Source: Anaeramoeba flamelloides
Taxonomy: Eukaryota > Metamonada > Anaeramoebidae
Direction of reading: 5' to 3'
NCBI GenBank assembly: GCA_027625915.1
Contig: JANTQA010000057.1
Coordinates: 7,750,001-7,814,000, forward strand
Length of the DNA: 64,000 bases
The notes below the pieces were generated by a model that did no database searches, was not told where the DNA came from, and saw only the letters and a list, made by a program, of their open reading frames with translations. This document shows, one piece after another, positions 21,494 to 34,460 of this stretch; the stretch's first letter is position 1; each line of letters starts with the position of its first letter. Position numbers and translations under genes: made by a program.

Positions 21494-24400
21494 TTATTAG
21501 GATTATTCTTCTTATTATTATTATGATTCAGAAAGAAAATTTTACGAGAATTTGGATTTTTTACTTGAAAACCTTGGAAAAATGATTTAGATTTACTATG
21601 TATTTTTCTCTTTTTCTTTGTAATTTTGTTCTTTTCGTTATTATTGGTGTTTTTAATTGTATATATATCTGAATTCCATTTTTCGTTGGTAAACTCTAAA
21701 TCGCTAAGAAATAAGCCTTCTGGGTTATTTTCAGCCAATTCTTTATTAAAAAATTCATATTTTAAAGCTTCTTCATAGTCTATATATTTTGAATCTTGCT
21801 GTTCTGTGAATTTATCCCATTTCAAAAATGATTTGTCAAAATAAGGATCTTGGTATTTAACATTTAAAATGTAAACACTATTTCGAGAATCATTATTGTT
21901 ACCTGGACCATAAAGTAAAACTAATCCTTCCTTTTCATCAATTACAGAAGTAATATGCTTTGATTTATTTTGAGGTGGTTCACCTATTTCATTGGTCCCA
22001 TCCCAACTAACAGAGTTAAAATCCAATACCGCAATATCATCAACTTTACCATAAGTAGAATCCCCGCCAATAAAATATAACCTATCTTGAATTAGTACAG
22101 ATGAATGGAAATATCTTTTATGTGGTTTTCTTCCCGAAATTTCTGATTCATACCACTGGCTGGTTGTTAAATCGTACACCCAAATGTCTTCAAATGTTTC
22201 TTTAATGAATTAAAAGAGAAAAAAAATACAATATTTAGTAAATAAAGATATATAAACTAAAGTTCATGATAAATGTCCCGTTTTTTTTTTACTTTTTTTT
22301 ATTTTATTTTTAGACGAAAAACAAATATTTTGAATGTTTAGAACTGAATATAAAAAAATTATTTTTTTTATTATAATAGATAACATCAATTTATAAAAAT
22401 ATTTTTTTTCCAAAATTTGTTTTTTAATGGGCCAATGATTTTGAAATAGTGTTTATAAAACACATAATACAATTTATTTTACTTTGTTTATTTCAATTGA
22501 AAAACATATTTTGAAATTTAAAACAAATTTCAAATTATTTTTTAACTTTTTTTGGATTTTTTTTTTTTTAACTAAATCATTTGCAAAGGTTTTTTTTTTT
22601 ATAGCAAGATCGATATTCACTTGGTAAAACAAGTTATTTAAATGTTATTTAAATGGTTAAAAAGATTTTAGAAAAAATCATATTGATTTCTATTGGAATT
22701 TCTATTTGATCTTCAATAAAAGAGCAAATTGAAAAAATTTTTTTTTTTCTGAATTGTGAACAAAAGAATTTTGGTTTTTCTATTTTTAAGAAAATTTATT
22801 AATCTATTAGTTTTACTTAAGACAGATATCAACTTTTCTTTGATTGTTTATTATTCTACTTATTTATTATTATTCTTTGAAGATCAATTTTAAAAAATAA
22901 TTTGAATTTTATAGTAAAAAAAAGATGGGTCTCCTTTGACTGAACCAAAGTTTATTTAAAAAAACCATAGTTACAGTATTAACTAGTTAGAGTTTCTTCA
23001 ACGATTTTATTTTAAGAATATAAAAGAATAATGTAATAAATAACACTCTAGAACAGAAAATATATTTCAAGTTTCCTAACTCATGGGAGCATACTAGAAA
23101 AAAATCACAATTTAAACAAAAAAAAAATAAAAAATTCAGAATTCATTTTTTCACAACAGTTATTATGAAAAAATTTATTCGAAAAAAAAATACACATTTG
23201 CTAATTTTTCACTTTTTAATAACTTCAATTAAAATAAAAAACAACGGTTAATGAGAGATCTTTCTTCAAAAATTAATTTTTAAAGATATTATCAAATCAA
23301 AGTAAGTAAACCCAAGGTTCTATTAAGATTTTTTTCAAATTTAATAGTAAAAAAATTCATAAAATGATTTTCTTCGCAGTTAAAATGTTATTTTATTCTA
23401 TCTTTCAAAAAATTTTTAAATTTAATAAAAATCTTTTAAATGGGAAATCAATTCTTTGAACTATTAAAGAATCTTTTATTAATTATATTCGAAATAATTC
23501 TAGCAACACAATTTTTTAAAAAAATGAAAAAAAAAAAAAAAAATCAAATAATTAAAATATTTACTACTTCGAGAAGAACCACCAAATAAAATCATTTGAT
23601 TTTCATAAAAATTCGCTGTGTGCCATGCCCTTGGTGGTGGTGATTTATCCAATCCTAGTATTTCATAAAATGTCATTGAATTGATATCAAAACAATGAAG
23701 ATCATTTAAAAATCCCTTTGGAGTTATTTTAATATAATTATTTAATCAATAAATAAATGAATAAGATGTATATTTATCGGTTATAGTAACAAATTATTAA
23801 GGATGAGTTTATTAGAAAAGAGTTGATTATTTACTTGTGTTTTCCCTCTTCCACCAAATACCCAAAATTGATTTCCGATAACGGCAGCAGAATGCCCAGA
23901 TCTTGCACTCGGAATTTTCCCATAATATTGTGGATCATTATCCCATTCGTTTTTATCAATATCGTAAATATGAAAATCTCCTAATTTTTCAAGCTCTGAA
24001 TTACCCCCCAAAATATAGATTTTATTCCCAATTAATGAAAGTGAATGACTATACCTAGGGCTTGGTTCTTTCCCTTTTAAAGGTTTTAACACATTCCACT
24101 CCCATGTTTCTTTTTAATAATAAGAATTAACAAACAAATTAAAGTCAGGTCAAATAATATGAATAGTTAAAATGTTAGTAATAAATAAAATAATGAATTT
24201 ATTATTTGATTAGAAATAACAAACTTAAATCTAAGCAATCCAAGGAATTATTGATCTGTGTATTCTCATTCATCTCGATTTTGCCACCAAAGGTATAAAA
24301 AGTGTTTTTATAGATACAACCTTTTCCAGAAGTTGTTGGTAAACGAGAAATCCCATGTGTTTCTCTTTCTGCCCATTCTACCTTTTCAAATATATTTCTG

Positions 24401-27400
24401 ACTTTTTGTTCTTGTTCATCCAATACCTGTTTAATAGCTTTTAACCAATTTTTTTTCTCCCGTCTAGAATTTGCAATAAATATATAAGTGCTGTTAGATG
24501 AAGCCAAAATAAAATCAAGTGCTCCTTCAACTAAACGTATCATCGAAGATAATCACATTTTATCAATGTTATGATATTTTTATTATAATATATATATTTG
24601 AAAATAAATATTTTTAGGAAAAATAATCAAAAATAATTTATTAGGGATTATAATCAATAATAATAAAAAATCAACAAATTAGTGAATAATTTATAAATTT
24701 TCTAAGATTTAATTTATCATCTTTTTTTTTTTGTTCTTTATTAGAATTATAAAAGATATCTTAAAATAGTAAGCAATCATGATAATCTAAAAAATCAAGC
24801 TTTTCAAACAAAAAAACAAAAATATTAAAAAAAAATGATTCAATTTTTCTTTTTCATAGTCTTAAAGTTGGCTGAAAAAAATCAATCAACTTGATACAAT
24901 TATAATTCAATTAAATTTTGTATATCCAGATTTTCAAAAAAGAAAAATAAATTGAAAAAAAAAAAAAAAAAAAAAAAAAAAGGGAAAATATACTAAATTT
25001 TTCATTATAATTTTTTAACCTCAATCTTTCCATTGCAAACGTTTTTTCTAGTTTATATTTATGGTTTTGCAATTCATTTGCTAAAACAAGAATATCATTA
25101 AATAGAAAACAACAATAATTTGATTTTTGTTTTTGGATTGAAACGGATAATTTTCCATGATACATTAATTTTCTTCCTTCTGATTGAAGAAAATTTAGAT
25201 CACTATCTATAAATTGGTTGTTTAATGATAAATACGTTTTAAAGTTTTCTTTTTCAGATTTGTTTAGATTTACTTGATCGGCAACTTCTTTCATTTTTTT
25301 TAGAACATATCGAAAAGCTTCATAATCTGGATGTGATCTTTGTGTATTTTTTAATACCCCCTTTATTATTATAATTAAATTTCAAGAAAAAAATATTAAA
25401 TATAAATTCTTAAAATTTTAAAATTATGCTTCAATGCCAATAGCGACATAGAATCAAAAAGAAAAAAAAAAATCTATTATATGTAGTATATTTGTGTATT
25501 CATTCCTTGAATGTGTAAATTAACATACCTTCCAATTATCTTCATAATTCATTTTGTAAAATAAAAATTATAAATAATAATGAAAAATAATATTGAAAAA
25601 AGAAACATACCTCAATTAACAAAACATATCTAGGAATTCTTTGAACAATTCCAATTAAAAGATCTTCAAGTTTTAAACCCTTTAATTTTTTTAATTTATA
25701 AGTATTTTTTAAAAATTTTTCAAAAGATCTATTTTTTGAAATTCGGCTTTTTAGTGTTGAGATTGATAGGTCATAATTATTGATAAAAACTGAATAATTC
25801 ACAAGCTTGGTGATGAATTTAATAAAAAGATCTGCCCAAATGAATATTGAAAGATCTCTTTGTCGGGTAAAAAGATTGTGATATAACGCCCTATTTAAAT
25901 TATACAATGGAATAATGTTGCTAAAAATTTGTTTAATATCAGATTCATCCAAAATTTGCTTTGAACGCAAGGGATATAAAAATTCCTATATTAGTAGACA
26001 TTGTGTTTGAATATATTATTGATTGATAATGATTTATTTTTGGAAGGATTTGGAACAATAGATGCATTTGTTTTTTTTTTTTGTTTTTGTAAAAATGTTT
26101 TGAAAATTAGGGTTTTAAATTATTTTGAAGTGAAAACTTTAAAATTCTTTTTTCATTATTATAGTGTTTTGAAATTTTTTAGCAGAGTAAAATGAAAATA
26201 ATAATTATAAATATGGATTAGAATTATTTTAAAACATGGTTAAAGATGGGCTTTCAACATGGATTCTTTAGATATAGTACAGATACTATCCTTTTATCTT
26301 GGGCAAGGTACTTATGATCTTTTGTCAAGAGATTAAAATAATTTTTTTTTGAAAAAAGTAGTTTTTGTGGATTGTGTAGTGTTTTAATTTTTATTCTACT
26401 TTAAAGACTTTACATACCAAACCCAAAGAAATATACCAAAGAAAATATTTATACAATTATTTTTTCATTTGGGTTGGTTATTAGTACAAAAGTGCCAATA
26501 GTTTAGTAAAATTAATTAATTACCCAAGAAACTGATACTACAATTTATCGCGGCCTTGTGATATGCAATATTTGTAATAGTTAAAAAAAATAAAAACGAA
26601 AAAAAAACCCTATTTTGAATAAAAAGAAAATGAATTTTAATCTTTTGGATAAAGTGTTATAAGAGTCATATCAAAACGGAAGGATAGTATCTGTATGTAT
26701 CTGAAGAATATGTTTTGAACTTCCATTCTTAAGTAACCTGGGTAGAATTCCTGAAATATAGTTAAAAATGATAAGTTGAATTATAAATATTATTTATTTG
26801 TTATCCCAATAACGTAACTAACAAATAGACAATTATATAAACTCTTTTTTCAGTCTAGTAGGGAGAGGGCCCAAGTTTAATTGAAAAAATTGAACAAATA
26901 TTCTGAGTTTAATTCAATATTCTTCGTAAAACAGATTTTCGGTTTATAGATCAGAAAAGGTTCTTCTATTTTTTCTTTATTTTATGTTTAGCTTTTCTTT
27001 TCTTTTCTTTCTTTCTTTCTTTCTTTTTTTTTTTGATGAAATTGAAGACAATTTCAAAAAAAAATGCCTGAAAGCACAAAATTAACTTTGAGAAAATTGA
27101 GATTATGGAATTTCTTTTAAAATGTACATACTTACTATTTAAAAATCCGATTTTCAACAATTTTATTTTTATAAAGAAATTTTTTAAAATTTTTTACTGC
27201 AATTCTAATGATATATGCGAAATGTTTTCAAAGATTGAAATTTTTTTAACATTTTTTTTTCGAAAATTTATTGTTTTTTTAGTTATTTCTTTTATGAAAA
27301 ACAATTCTAATCAGAAATTTATTATTTCTCTTATTTTTTAAAAGAATCATATATTGGTTGATTCCTCAAAAAAAAAAAAAAAAATTGAATTTTTCATTTT

Positions 27401-30400
27401 TAGCTGGGTACCTTGGAGAGATATTGAGTTATGTTTTTGTTTTTTTATACAATTAAAGATATCGATTGTAAATTTTTTTGGTAAACCAAAGTCTTGTTTT
27501 TTTTTTTTCTTTAATTTTGAGAAAGGTGAGAAACCATCCGAAAATCAAGAATCTTATTGTTTCAAACTTGGGTTATTTGTCCATTTACTGTTCATTACCC
27601 TAATTTTTAAAAAGTGGAGTTATTAATTAAAATAAAATGATATGTTTTAGAGAGGATAAAATATTTATTTCATCTGTTTTTTATTGGTATTTTTTTTAGA
27701 TTTACAATTTACATTTATATCCCAAATATTATTGACCGATATTGTTTTGTAAATAATGAGAATATAAAGAAAAAACATGATAATCTACGGAAAACTTGTT
27801 AATTTTATCTGTATAGTAATTATGTAAACTAAAAATATACACATCCACATCCTAAAATTTTTGTATCAAATAAAGCAGTCATTTTTTTTTTCTAGTTCCT
27901 ATAGAAGATTTAATTTATTTATCATAGTGTATTAAATGCTAAATCATTTTTTAAGGTTAACTCCTTGGTTTTCAGAGAAATTTTTAAATTTTCAATTATA
28001 TACCTTGAAAATTTTTTATAATTTTTCCTTTTTTTTACAAATCATTTATTGTTTTTTTTTTATGGCAAATATTATTTTAGAAAAATAGATCTATTTTTTT
28101 TGAAATTTTTTATATATGATATAGTCATTTTAAAAAAGTAATTAATTTTTTTTTTTATGGAATATCCAGGATTAAAACATTTTTAAAGTTTACTCTTTTC
28201 AAGAAAGTGTGAAACTTTTTTAAAAATGGAGCTTTCCTTGAGCCTAACCTACCTCTACACAACATAAAGGTTTAATCCTCACTTTTTTTAAAATAGAAAT
28301 CTTGAGATAAAAGTTTTAATTCTGAAAATTTTTTCACTTTTTTAAAATAGAAAAATAAATAAAAGTTTTCAAAAAGTACTCACTTTTTCAAACAGTTGGA
28401 ATTAATTGTTTCGGTTTTTTTTTTTTTTTTAATATTAGAATTTTATGAAATTAATATCATTTTTTTTATTTTATTTTTTAGTCTATTTATTTGATAGAAA
28501 ATTCAAAAGCCTTTTTGGAGAAAGTAATATAATTATTAAATTACATCATGGGTTGACCAAGTCAGCATAGGTTATTTTAACTCTAAGTTGTGAAAATTTT
28601 CTTAATAAAATCTTAGACATTTTTTAATAATTTTTTAACATGGAATAATTCCAATTAAAAAACAATTAAGAATGTTTATTAAGTTAGATTTTTAAAATTC
28701 AATAATCAAACATAAATGTTATTTTCCAAAAAAAAAAAAAAGGCCAATGGGTGCTACTCAATTTCCTATATAGAATGGCTGTGAATTATAATTGTGAATA
28801 TAACTGTATCAGTTTTGATGTATTACTTTTTAAGATCTTGAAAATTGTTATTTCTGGATTTTTTTCATTTCTCATATGAATAATTTTTATCGAAAGAATA
28901 TTATAAAAATTTTACTTTATCAAAGATTAATTGTTTTAAAAAAGTTAAGTACGAGATTAAAATTGTATTAAATTAATTTTTTACGATTGTGTTATGAAAG
29001 AAGACAATTTACCCCCAAATTAGAAAAAAAATAGGGATATTTTTTCTTTTCAGATATTTCTTATATATTTACAATAGACTATTTGGAAATGTAAATTTTT
29101 CTTCACAAACTTAAATATATAGTATACTGTAAATACAAAAGGTAAGCATGAAATTAATGCATATCTTTAATCCTGTGTAAATATAAAAAAAGAAATGAGT
29201 TTATTTGTTTTTTTATTATTTGATTTTTTGAAATTAAGAATTCTTTGATTCTTTTAAATTTGAATTTTTGTCAATCAGGCTTTTTAAATTTTTATTTTTT
29301 TATTTGGGTTTTTGACAACATGGAATCAGAAAACTGTTTTTCTTTTTTTTTTTTTTTTGTTGGATTTTTTGTTTTTGAGAGGTTTTTAAAAGGGTTTTTT
29401 ATTTATCGCCTTTCTTTGCATTGAATTCATATGAATTTTTTTTTTTCTTGATGTTATTCAAATTTTTACTTTTGGTGTCCCATTCCAGAAAAAAATTGTC
29501 AAATCGAAAAAAAAATGTCAATTTTATTTAGACTGTAAAAGAGTGAAAATAAAAATTTTTCAGTTATGATTGTTTTTTCTTATTATACAGATCAATAAAA
29601 ATATATGAACTGAAATTGCCTAATCTGGATTAATACCTATTGTTAAAATCTTAAAGCTAAATTTTACATATAGAACAATCCTAGTAACAATAAATCGAAA
29701 AAAATTACTTTTACTACACTACAAGGAAAATTTAAATACCGAAAATTAAAGTTAGCCTAAACTATACATTGGATTTCAGTTATACTTCTTTTATAAATTA
29801 TTTTTTCAAAGTTATCATAATTTTAAGTAATAAAAATAGGATAGCTTTTAAACTCATGAAAATCTGAATACCCACCTTTTCAAAAATACCGACTTTTGAA
29901 AAAAACACCTATTTTCAGGGTATTTTTTTATTGGAAAAAGTTGAAATGAATTAATTTTTGATTGAACATTAAGATTGAAAAACGAATAAATGTTAAAGTA
30001 ATTTGTAAAAAAAAAAAACCGGGAACGTATATAAAAACTCAAACATGGAAAAAAATAAAATGATAAAAAATATTCCAAAAACAGATAAAAAATCAGTTAT
30101 TCAATTTAATTTAGCGATATCTTTTGATTGGAATATTTTGTGCTATTTTCAAATTGAAAAATATGTTTCATTTTAGACCATTAAAAAAATACTTGAAAAT
30201 TATCTCTCTACTAAGTCAATTAAAAAATGTAAAAATTTTACAATTAAAAATGAAAAAAATATTACTGAAAAATTTCATTTTTTTTTCAATTCCTGTTAAT
30301 ATCTATTAAAGTTGTAAACCTCATTGAAAATTATTATTTATAATAATGTTTATTATATGAGTGCATTTCAAAAATACAAAATTTAGAGATTTTTTTTTGA

Positions 30401-32274
30401 AAAAATTTTCCTTGTAGTGTAATGTTAAACATTAAAATCACAAAATTTGTTAAATTGAAAATATTGAAATTTTCGTTTAATGTGATGTTTTGAATAATAT
30501 ATTGATTCCAATAATCAATCTAATTTCTGGGCTTGGTTTTTGTTTTAAAACGTAGGAAAAAATCTGTAAAAAAATATTTGAAAATGAGAAGATTTACTAC
30601 TGATTTACAATTAAAATATATTTGAAATTTTTTTTCAAGATTGTGATTTGGAATTTTTAGGAGAATTTTTTTTTTTTCTTCTTTCAACCAAAAGAAGAAC
30701 ACTTCCACAATGTTAGTGTTTGTAAACCAGTCATAGGTTATAAAGAAAATTGGAGATAGTGACTAGACTCTTAAAAATAAAAAGAATTAGCCAAAAAAAG
30801 AAAAGATAGAGAAATTTTTTGTGATCACAATTTCAAATACTTGATCATACAAGTTTTGGATTACAACCCCTGATATTGGAAAAAAAAAATGTCTTATATT
30901 AGTTCTATCAATATACTATTTTTAATATTTGTTGATCATCTTGAAATTGGTATTAGTTTTAATTGTAGTTTATTAGTGATTCAATCAAGTACAAATTTGT
31001 TTTTTTTTTTTTTCAAAATTCAAATTGATAAGTGTAAATCTTATAAAATGGTTGGAAAGTATTTAATTAATAAAAAGTATTTACTTTTTGGAATTTCAAT
31101 TGAAATTTTTATTTTGGCTTTTGTTTTATTTTGATCTTTTAAAAACATTTATTTTTTTTAAGGTTCAAGGAATTTAAGGGCAAAATAAATTAAAATTAAC
31201 ATCACTAAATACATTTTGTTTTAATTAAATACTGATAAATTCTAATAAATTTCAAAAAAATTTTAGTTCAATATCCATTTTGATAAATCTTTGAAATGTT
31301 TTGTATCAAACAGTCGAGGACAAAGAAAATTTTGAAGAACAACTAATTTTACAGAGTTTCTTAACACTTGACCTCATAAAATGTTTTATTCAAAGCTTGA
31401 GCAAAAAAATTAAAAAATAGAAAATCAAGTAAAAATTTCCAAATACAAATTGTAATTTATCACTACTTTCCATTTTATATGTCTTCGACTCATCAATTTG
31501 AATTTTGAAAAAAAAAAAAAACAAATTTTTACTTGATTGAATCGCTATTAAACCACTATTAAAATTAATATCAAGGTCAAGAATGATCATCTAAGATCTA
31601 AAATAACATATTCATTAGAACGAATATAAGACAATTTTTTTTCCAATATCAGGGGTTGTAAACCTTAAAAGAAAAACAAAGATCACTTTCTAAAAGTTCT
31701 ACAATAGATTTTATTCACATTTTTAACAGTTTAATTATGACTTTTTACGACTCCTGTACCTTCCTTTTCTTTTTTTTTTTGAATTCAAAAAGTTGAAAAT
31801 AAGTCCATATCTTTTTTGAAAAAAGAACAAAAAGGGTTTTTTTATTTTGAAGAAAGAATAAAAACAAGAATCTTACCCTAACCATATTCTGAAGATTTTC
31901 TACGTAGGATTTTTCTGTCGAAATAATTTCCTTAATTAAATTAAGTTTGTTTTGTTGTCTTTTCAAAAAACCTATTGCATTTGGATTACCAAACATTTAA
32001 ATAAAAGAAGACAAATGAGTGATCAAAAATTAAAAGTTTTTGAAAAAAAGAAATAGGGGCTTGTGAGGGTTGTACTTTTTTGTGATCTGTAATAGTCTTT
32101 GTATCCTCGAAAAACTGACTGAATCTTGAGAACGGCATTTTTTTGAATCTCTGAATTCTTGTTGTTCATTAGGTTTGGATGGTTGGTAGTTGTGAATGAA
32201 GAAGACTCATCTTGTTTTGGAAAATTGTCATTTGAAGAAAAATCTAATTTTTGTTTCTCGTACAGATTTGTCAT
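21007..32274 (-). CDS. IQ-DH-PH-Kelch Rho guanine-nucleotide exchange factor
   Basis: Eight minus-strand exons join in phase to 985 residues: 32274-32076, 31971-31877, 25985-25611, 25360-24994, 24530-24225, 24109-23835, 23715-23568 and 22199-21007. Order: IQ motif (about 47-65, VLKIQSVFRGYKDYY); DH domain (about 75-255; STEKSYVENLQ, EFLYPLRSKQILDE, IVQRIPRYVLLIE, KNTQRSHPDYE); PH domain (about 270-385; CCFLFNDILVLA, ending near REKKNWLKAI); Kelch repeats (about 410-740; FYTFGG, IYILGG, FWVFGG, MILFGG, LYFIGG); then a Lys/Asn-rich tail with PKIPPRR and PLPKIPPKKK. DH-PH pairs load GTP on Rho/Rac proteins, an IQ motif binds calmodulin, and Kelch blades bind partners. The proline motifs could bind SH3 domains (inference). 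The DH domain is split by a 5.9 kb intron, but both sides align continuously with the family. Confidence 0.85.
21349..21515 (-). repeat. Asn and Lys codon repeat inside the RhoGEF tail
   Basis: ATT/ATC-type triplets on the plus strand encode Asn/Asp runs on the minus strand, flanked by CTT triplets encoding Lys runs. It is in frame with the last exon, so it is a coding microsatellite likely to vary in length between strains. Confidence 0.85.
22200..23567 (-). other. Long last intron of the RhoGEF gene
   Basis: This 1368-nt intron lies between the last two exons. It contains a complete small MITE (22251-22456) near its 3' end; the remainder is AT-rich with no recognisable feature. Confidence 0.7.
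22251..22456. mobile_element. Small MITE, copy 2 (partner at 7912-8127)
   Basis: Ends TATAAACTAAAGTTCAT and ATGATTTTGAAATAGTGTTTA form an inverted pair, with AAATGTCCC mirrored by GGGCCAAT. The 206-bp unit aligns with 7912-8127, including TTATTATAATAGATAAC. It lies wholly inside an intron. Confidence 0.6.
26280..26693. mobile_element. TA-flanked palindromic MITE with CAGATACTATCC ends
   Basis: The left end CAGATACTATCCTTTT is matched by an inverted GGATAGTATCTG at the right. TA sits directly outside both ends (26278-26279 and 26694-26695), as expected for Tc1/mariner-type insertions. It is 414 bp with no coding frame and is the only copy I saw. Confidence 0.6.
28245..28400. repeat. Palindromic repeat, partner at 39250-39425
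   Basis: Both copies carry CTCACTTTTTTAAAATA (or a close variant) and an AATTAAAGTTTT / AAAGTTTTAATT inverted pair ending in an AAAAAGT...ACTC block. Both are intronic (RhoGEF and kinase). Class unknown. Confidence 0.4.
29717..30419. mobile_element. CACTACAAGG-ended DNA element
   Basis: Perfect terminal inverted repeats CACTACAAGGAAAATTT and AAATTTTCCTTGTAGTG. TA lies outside both ends (29715-29716 and 30420-30421), while the 3-bp flanks CTA and TAA do not match. That supports a TA duplication (Tc1/mariner-like) over the 3-bp duplication of CACTA elements, although the end sequence resembles CACTA termini. 703 bp, no transposase frame. Confidence 0.65.
30858..31664. mobile_element. TTAA-family palindrome, copy 3 (diverged)
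   Basis: Left end GGATTACAACCCCTGATATT and right end AATATCAGGGGTTGTAAACC form inverted arms of about 180 bp, with CAAATTGATAAGTGTAAA and ATCAATTTGAATTTTGAAAA-type blocks mirrored. TTAA follows the right end (31665-31668), but the left flank has lost it. The middle also carries the 31215-31330 repeat. Intronic. Confidence 0.6.
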
Positions 32275-33479
32275 TTTAATTGTTCTTTACTTTTAAATTA
32301 CAAAGAATAAAAAATGAATTTGGAACTAATTTGTATTATGTTTTCATCACACTACTTTCTAATTTGGTCTTTAAAGTCCAATTTTAAAAAAAAAGTATTA
32401 ATGAATTATTTATTCACCAAATCAATTTTCTCAATAACTTAAGAATTCCTGAAAAAGTGTTCCAAATAAATAAAATAACATCAAAAATTGGTTGGTGTCC
32501 TAGGGCTATTTTAATTCATAAACTACCTTTGACCTGTCAATTTATTTTTTTTTTGAAAAAGCTTTTGATTTTTTTGTCATTTTGAATATCATTATTTGAA
32601 TCGAACAAAAATACAAAGTGACAATTCTTATGTGAAGAGCTAAATGAACATTTAAGCAATACTACTTTAAAAGTTGGTATCATTATTTGGAAATAAATAA
32701 ATGAGAGCAAGTGAAAAGACTTTAATGTAAAAAGACTTTTCTTGAATAAAAAATTTTTTGAAGTTGGATAACTTGATCAGAATTTATTTTACATGATCTT
32801 TTTGATAGACTCATGAAAATTCCCGATTATGATATTATTAAAAACAAAAATTACAATAAAAAAAACAGTCAATTGTTTATCAATTTTTCAAAGTGAGAGA
32901 ACTTGGGTTTTTGAATAATTTTTCTTTAAAACTGTTTAAAACTATGAGTTAAAGTTCTGGAGCAAAAATTCTAAAAACTTTTTGAACTTAGAGTTTTAAG
33001 GGTTATCTAAAAAAATAATTTTGGGTGAGGTGTGTATATGAAAAAAAATCAAAATGTCTGTTTAAAGTGTTTATAATTGAAGCGGGAAATCAAAAATTTA
33101 ATTTTTGGAATTTTTTTTATTTTGTTACAAGATTATTTAACATTTATGAAAAAATTCAACACAAAACTTTCAATACCTTACAATTAAGATTATTCTATTA
33201 TTTTTTAAATTTTTGTTTTTCAAAATTTATTAAATAGTTATTTATCTAAAAATAAACAGATTCATTATTTTAGTTACCCCTTTGAATAAACTAGTTGAAT
33301 TTTTAATTGGTTTTTAAAAAAGGAAAATAATAGTCTCAATATAATATGTCTTTCGACATAATTTCAGTATTTGTTATTCTTTTGGATATCCAGTAATTGA
33401 CACAACAAATAATATTGAAATCTTATTTTAATATTAAAAATTGAATGGAAATTGTTGATCAATAAACTACTAAATAAAA

Positions 33480-34460
33480 AAAAATCAAAGATAATAAACC
33501 AGAATATTGTTTGTATATGGGAAAAAAATATTAAAAATCTAGTAATTTGGAATTTAATGAAGAGTTACTTGTCAAAATTTAAATTAATATGTTAAAAGGT
33601 TTTGGCAGTGGTTTTTTAATCATACGCAATATATGAAAAATTGATTTGTTTTGAAAAATCTAAATTGCATGAAATATTATAATTTTTCTAAAAATAAAAA
33701 AGGTATCTATTTATTAATGCAATAATTTTTTTGAAAACCCTATTTCAATTTTAAATTCTCAGGGGAAAAGAACTAATTATTTTAGTGGAAGGCTGGAAAA
33801 CAGTTTTTAATTGTTTTTTTTTTTTTTGAAGTATTATTTTCCAATAAAAAAATCAATCTTTAATAGACATCAGGGATTTGGTACTCGTTTTTGTTAATGA
33901 TATTTACTTTTTTGGGATTATTTATTACCAAGTGGATTTTTAAAATTACAAATTCACAGAGAAATAAAAACATTTGTAACTTGAATGATTGGTTGTAGTT
34001 ATATTTTATCTTTTTTTGATTGGGGAAAATAAACAAAAAAGAGAAATTGATTTTCTCAGCTTGTTGAAAACTTTCTTTAATGTCAATTCTGGGTGAATTT
34101 TGATTTTTTTTTTGTAATATTTGTTTCACTTTGTACCGAAAAAAAGGAGTTTTATTTATTCATAAAAAAATTCAAATGAAATTTCAATTTGTACAACAAA
34201 ATAAAATGATTTTCTTTATTTATTGGAATTTCTCAGAAACAAAAAAACGATACTTTACGCCTTTTTGACTCACCTTTAAATTAATTTGTATATAGTCACC
34301 AAAAAATATTAAAATTTAGGAAATATTTTATTTTTTTTTTTTCGATTTTTCGCAAAAGATTATGTGGGTTTGTTGAACCAAAATAGTGAATCAGAATTAT
34401 TTTTTACAATATTCTAATCAAATTTAGTATTTAATATTCACAAAAACAAATTCTTGAAAA
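33480..34460. repeat. 1-kb dispersed repeat, partner at 57700-58720
   Basis: Long colinear similarity to 57700-58720 in the same orientation: AAAAATCTA..AATTTGGAATT, GGGATTATTTATTACCAA, AAAAGATTATG.GGGTTTGTTGAA and ATATTCTAATCAAATTT. A minus-strand frame at 33860-34129 (LVINNPKKVNIINK) has a weak counterpart in the partner, which may be a decayed transposase, but I cannot name a family. Confidence 0.55.

Larger units (their letters stand above)
25986..31876 (-). other. Very long (5.9 kb) intron inside the DH domain coding region
   Basis: It lies between ...NLQNMVR and EFLYPLRSKQ..., two pieces that align without gap or overlap in the DH family and are both phase 0. It contains a TA-flanked palindrome (26280-26693), a repeat (28245-28400), a CACTACAAGG-ended element (29717-30419) and a TTAA-family palindrome (30858-31664). 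Short frames within it show no family resemblance. Confidence 0.7.

Noticed and set aside
21035-21526. 163-codon Leu/Phe-rich plus-strand frame, looking like a membrane protein
   Set aside because: It is the antisense of the Asn/Lys-rich RhoGEF tail, and Leu/Phe runs are the expected complement.
25542-25610. Separate mini-exon (ATAATTGGAAG) in the DH domain intron 25361-25610
   Set aside because: Direct joining of LLIE to GVLKNT already aligns with the DH family without a gap.
29717-30419. Classification as a CACTA/EnSpm element
   Set aside because: The end sequence fits, but the 3-bp flanks do not match while TA does.
21007-32274. Two separate genes, a DH fragment at 31.9 kb and a PH-Kelch gene at 21-26 kb
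   Set aside because: The exon ends have compatible phase and the two halves of the DH domain are complementary with no missing or duplicated residues; RNA evidence would still be needed.
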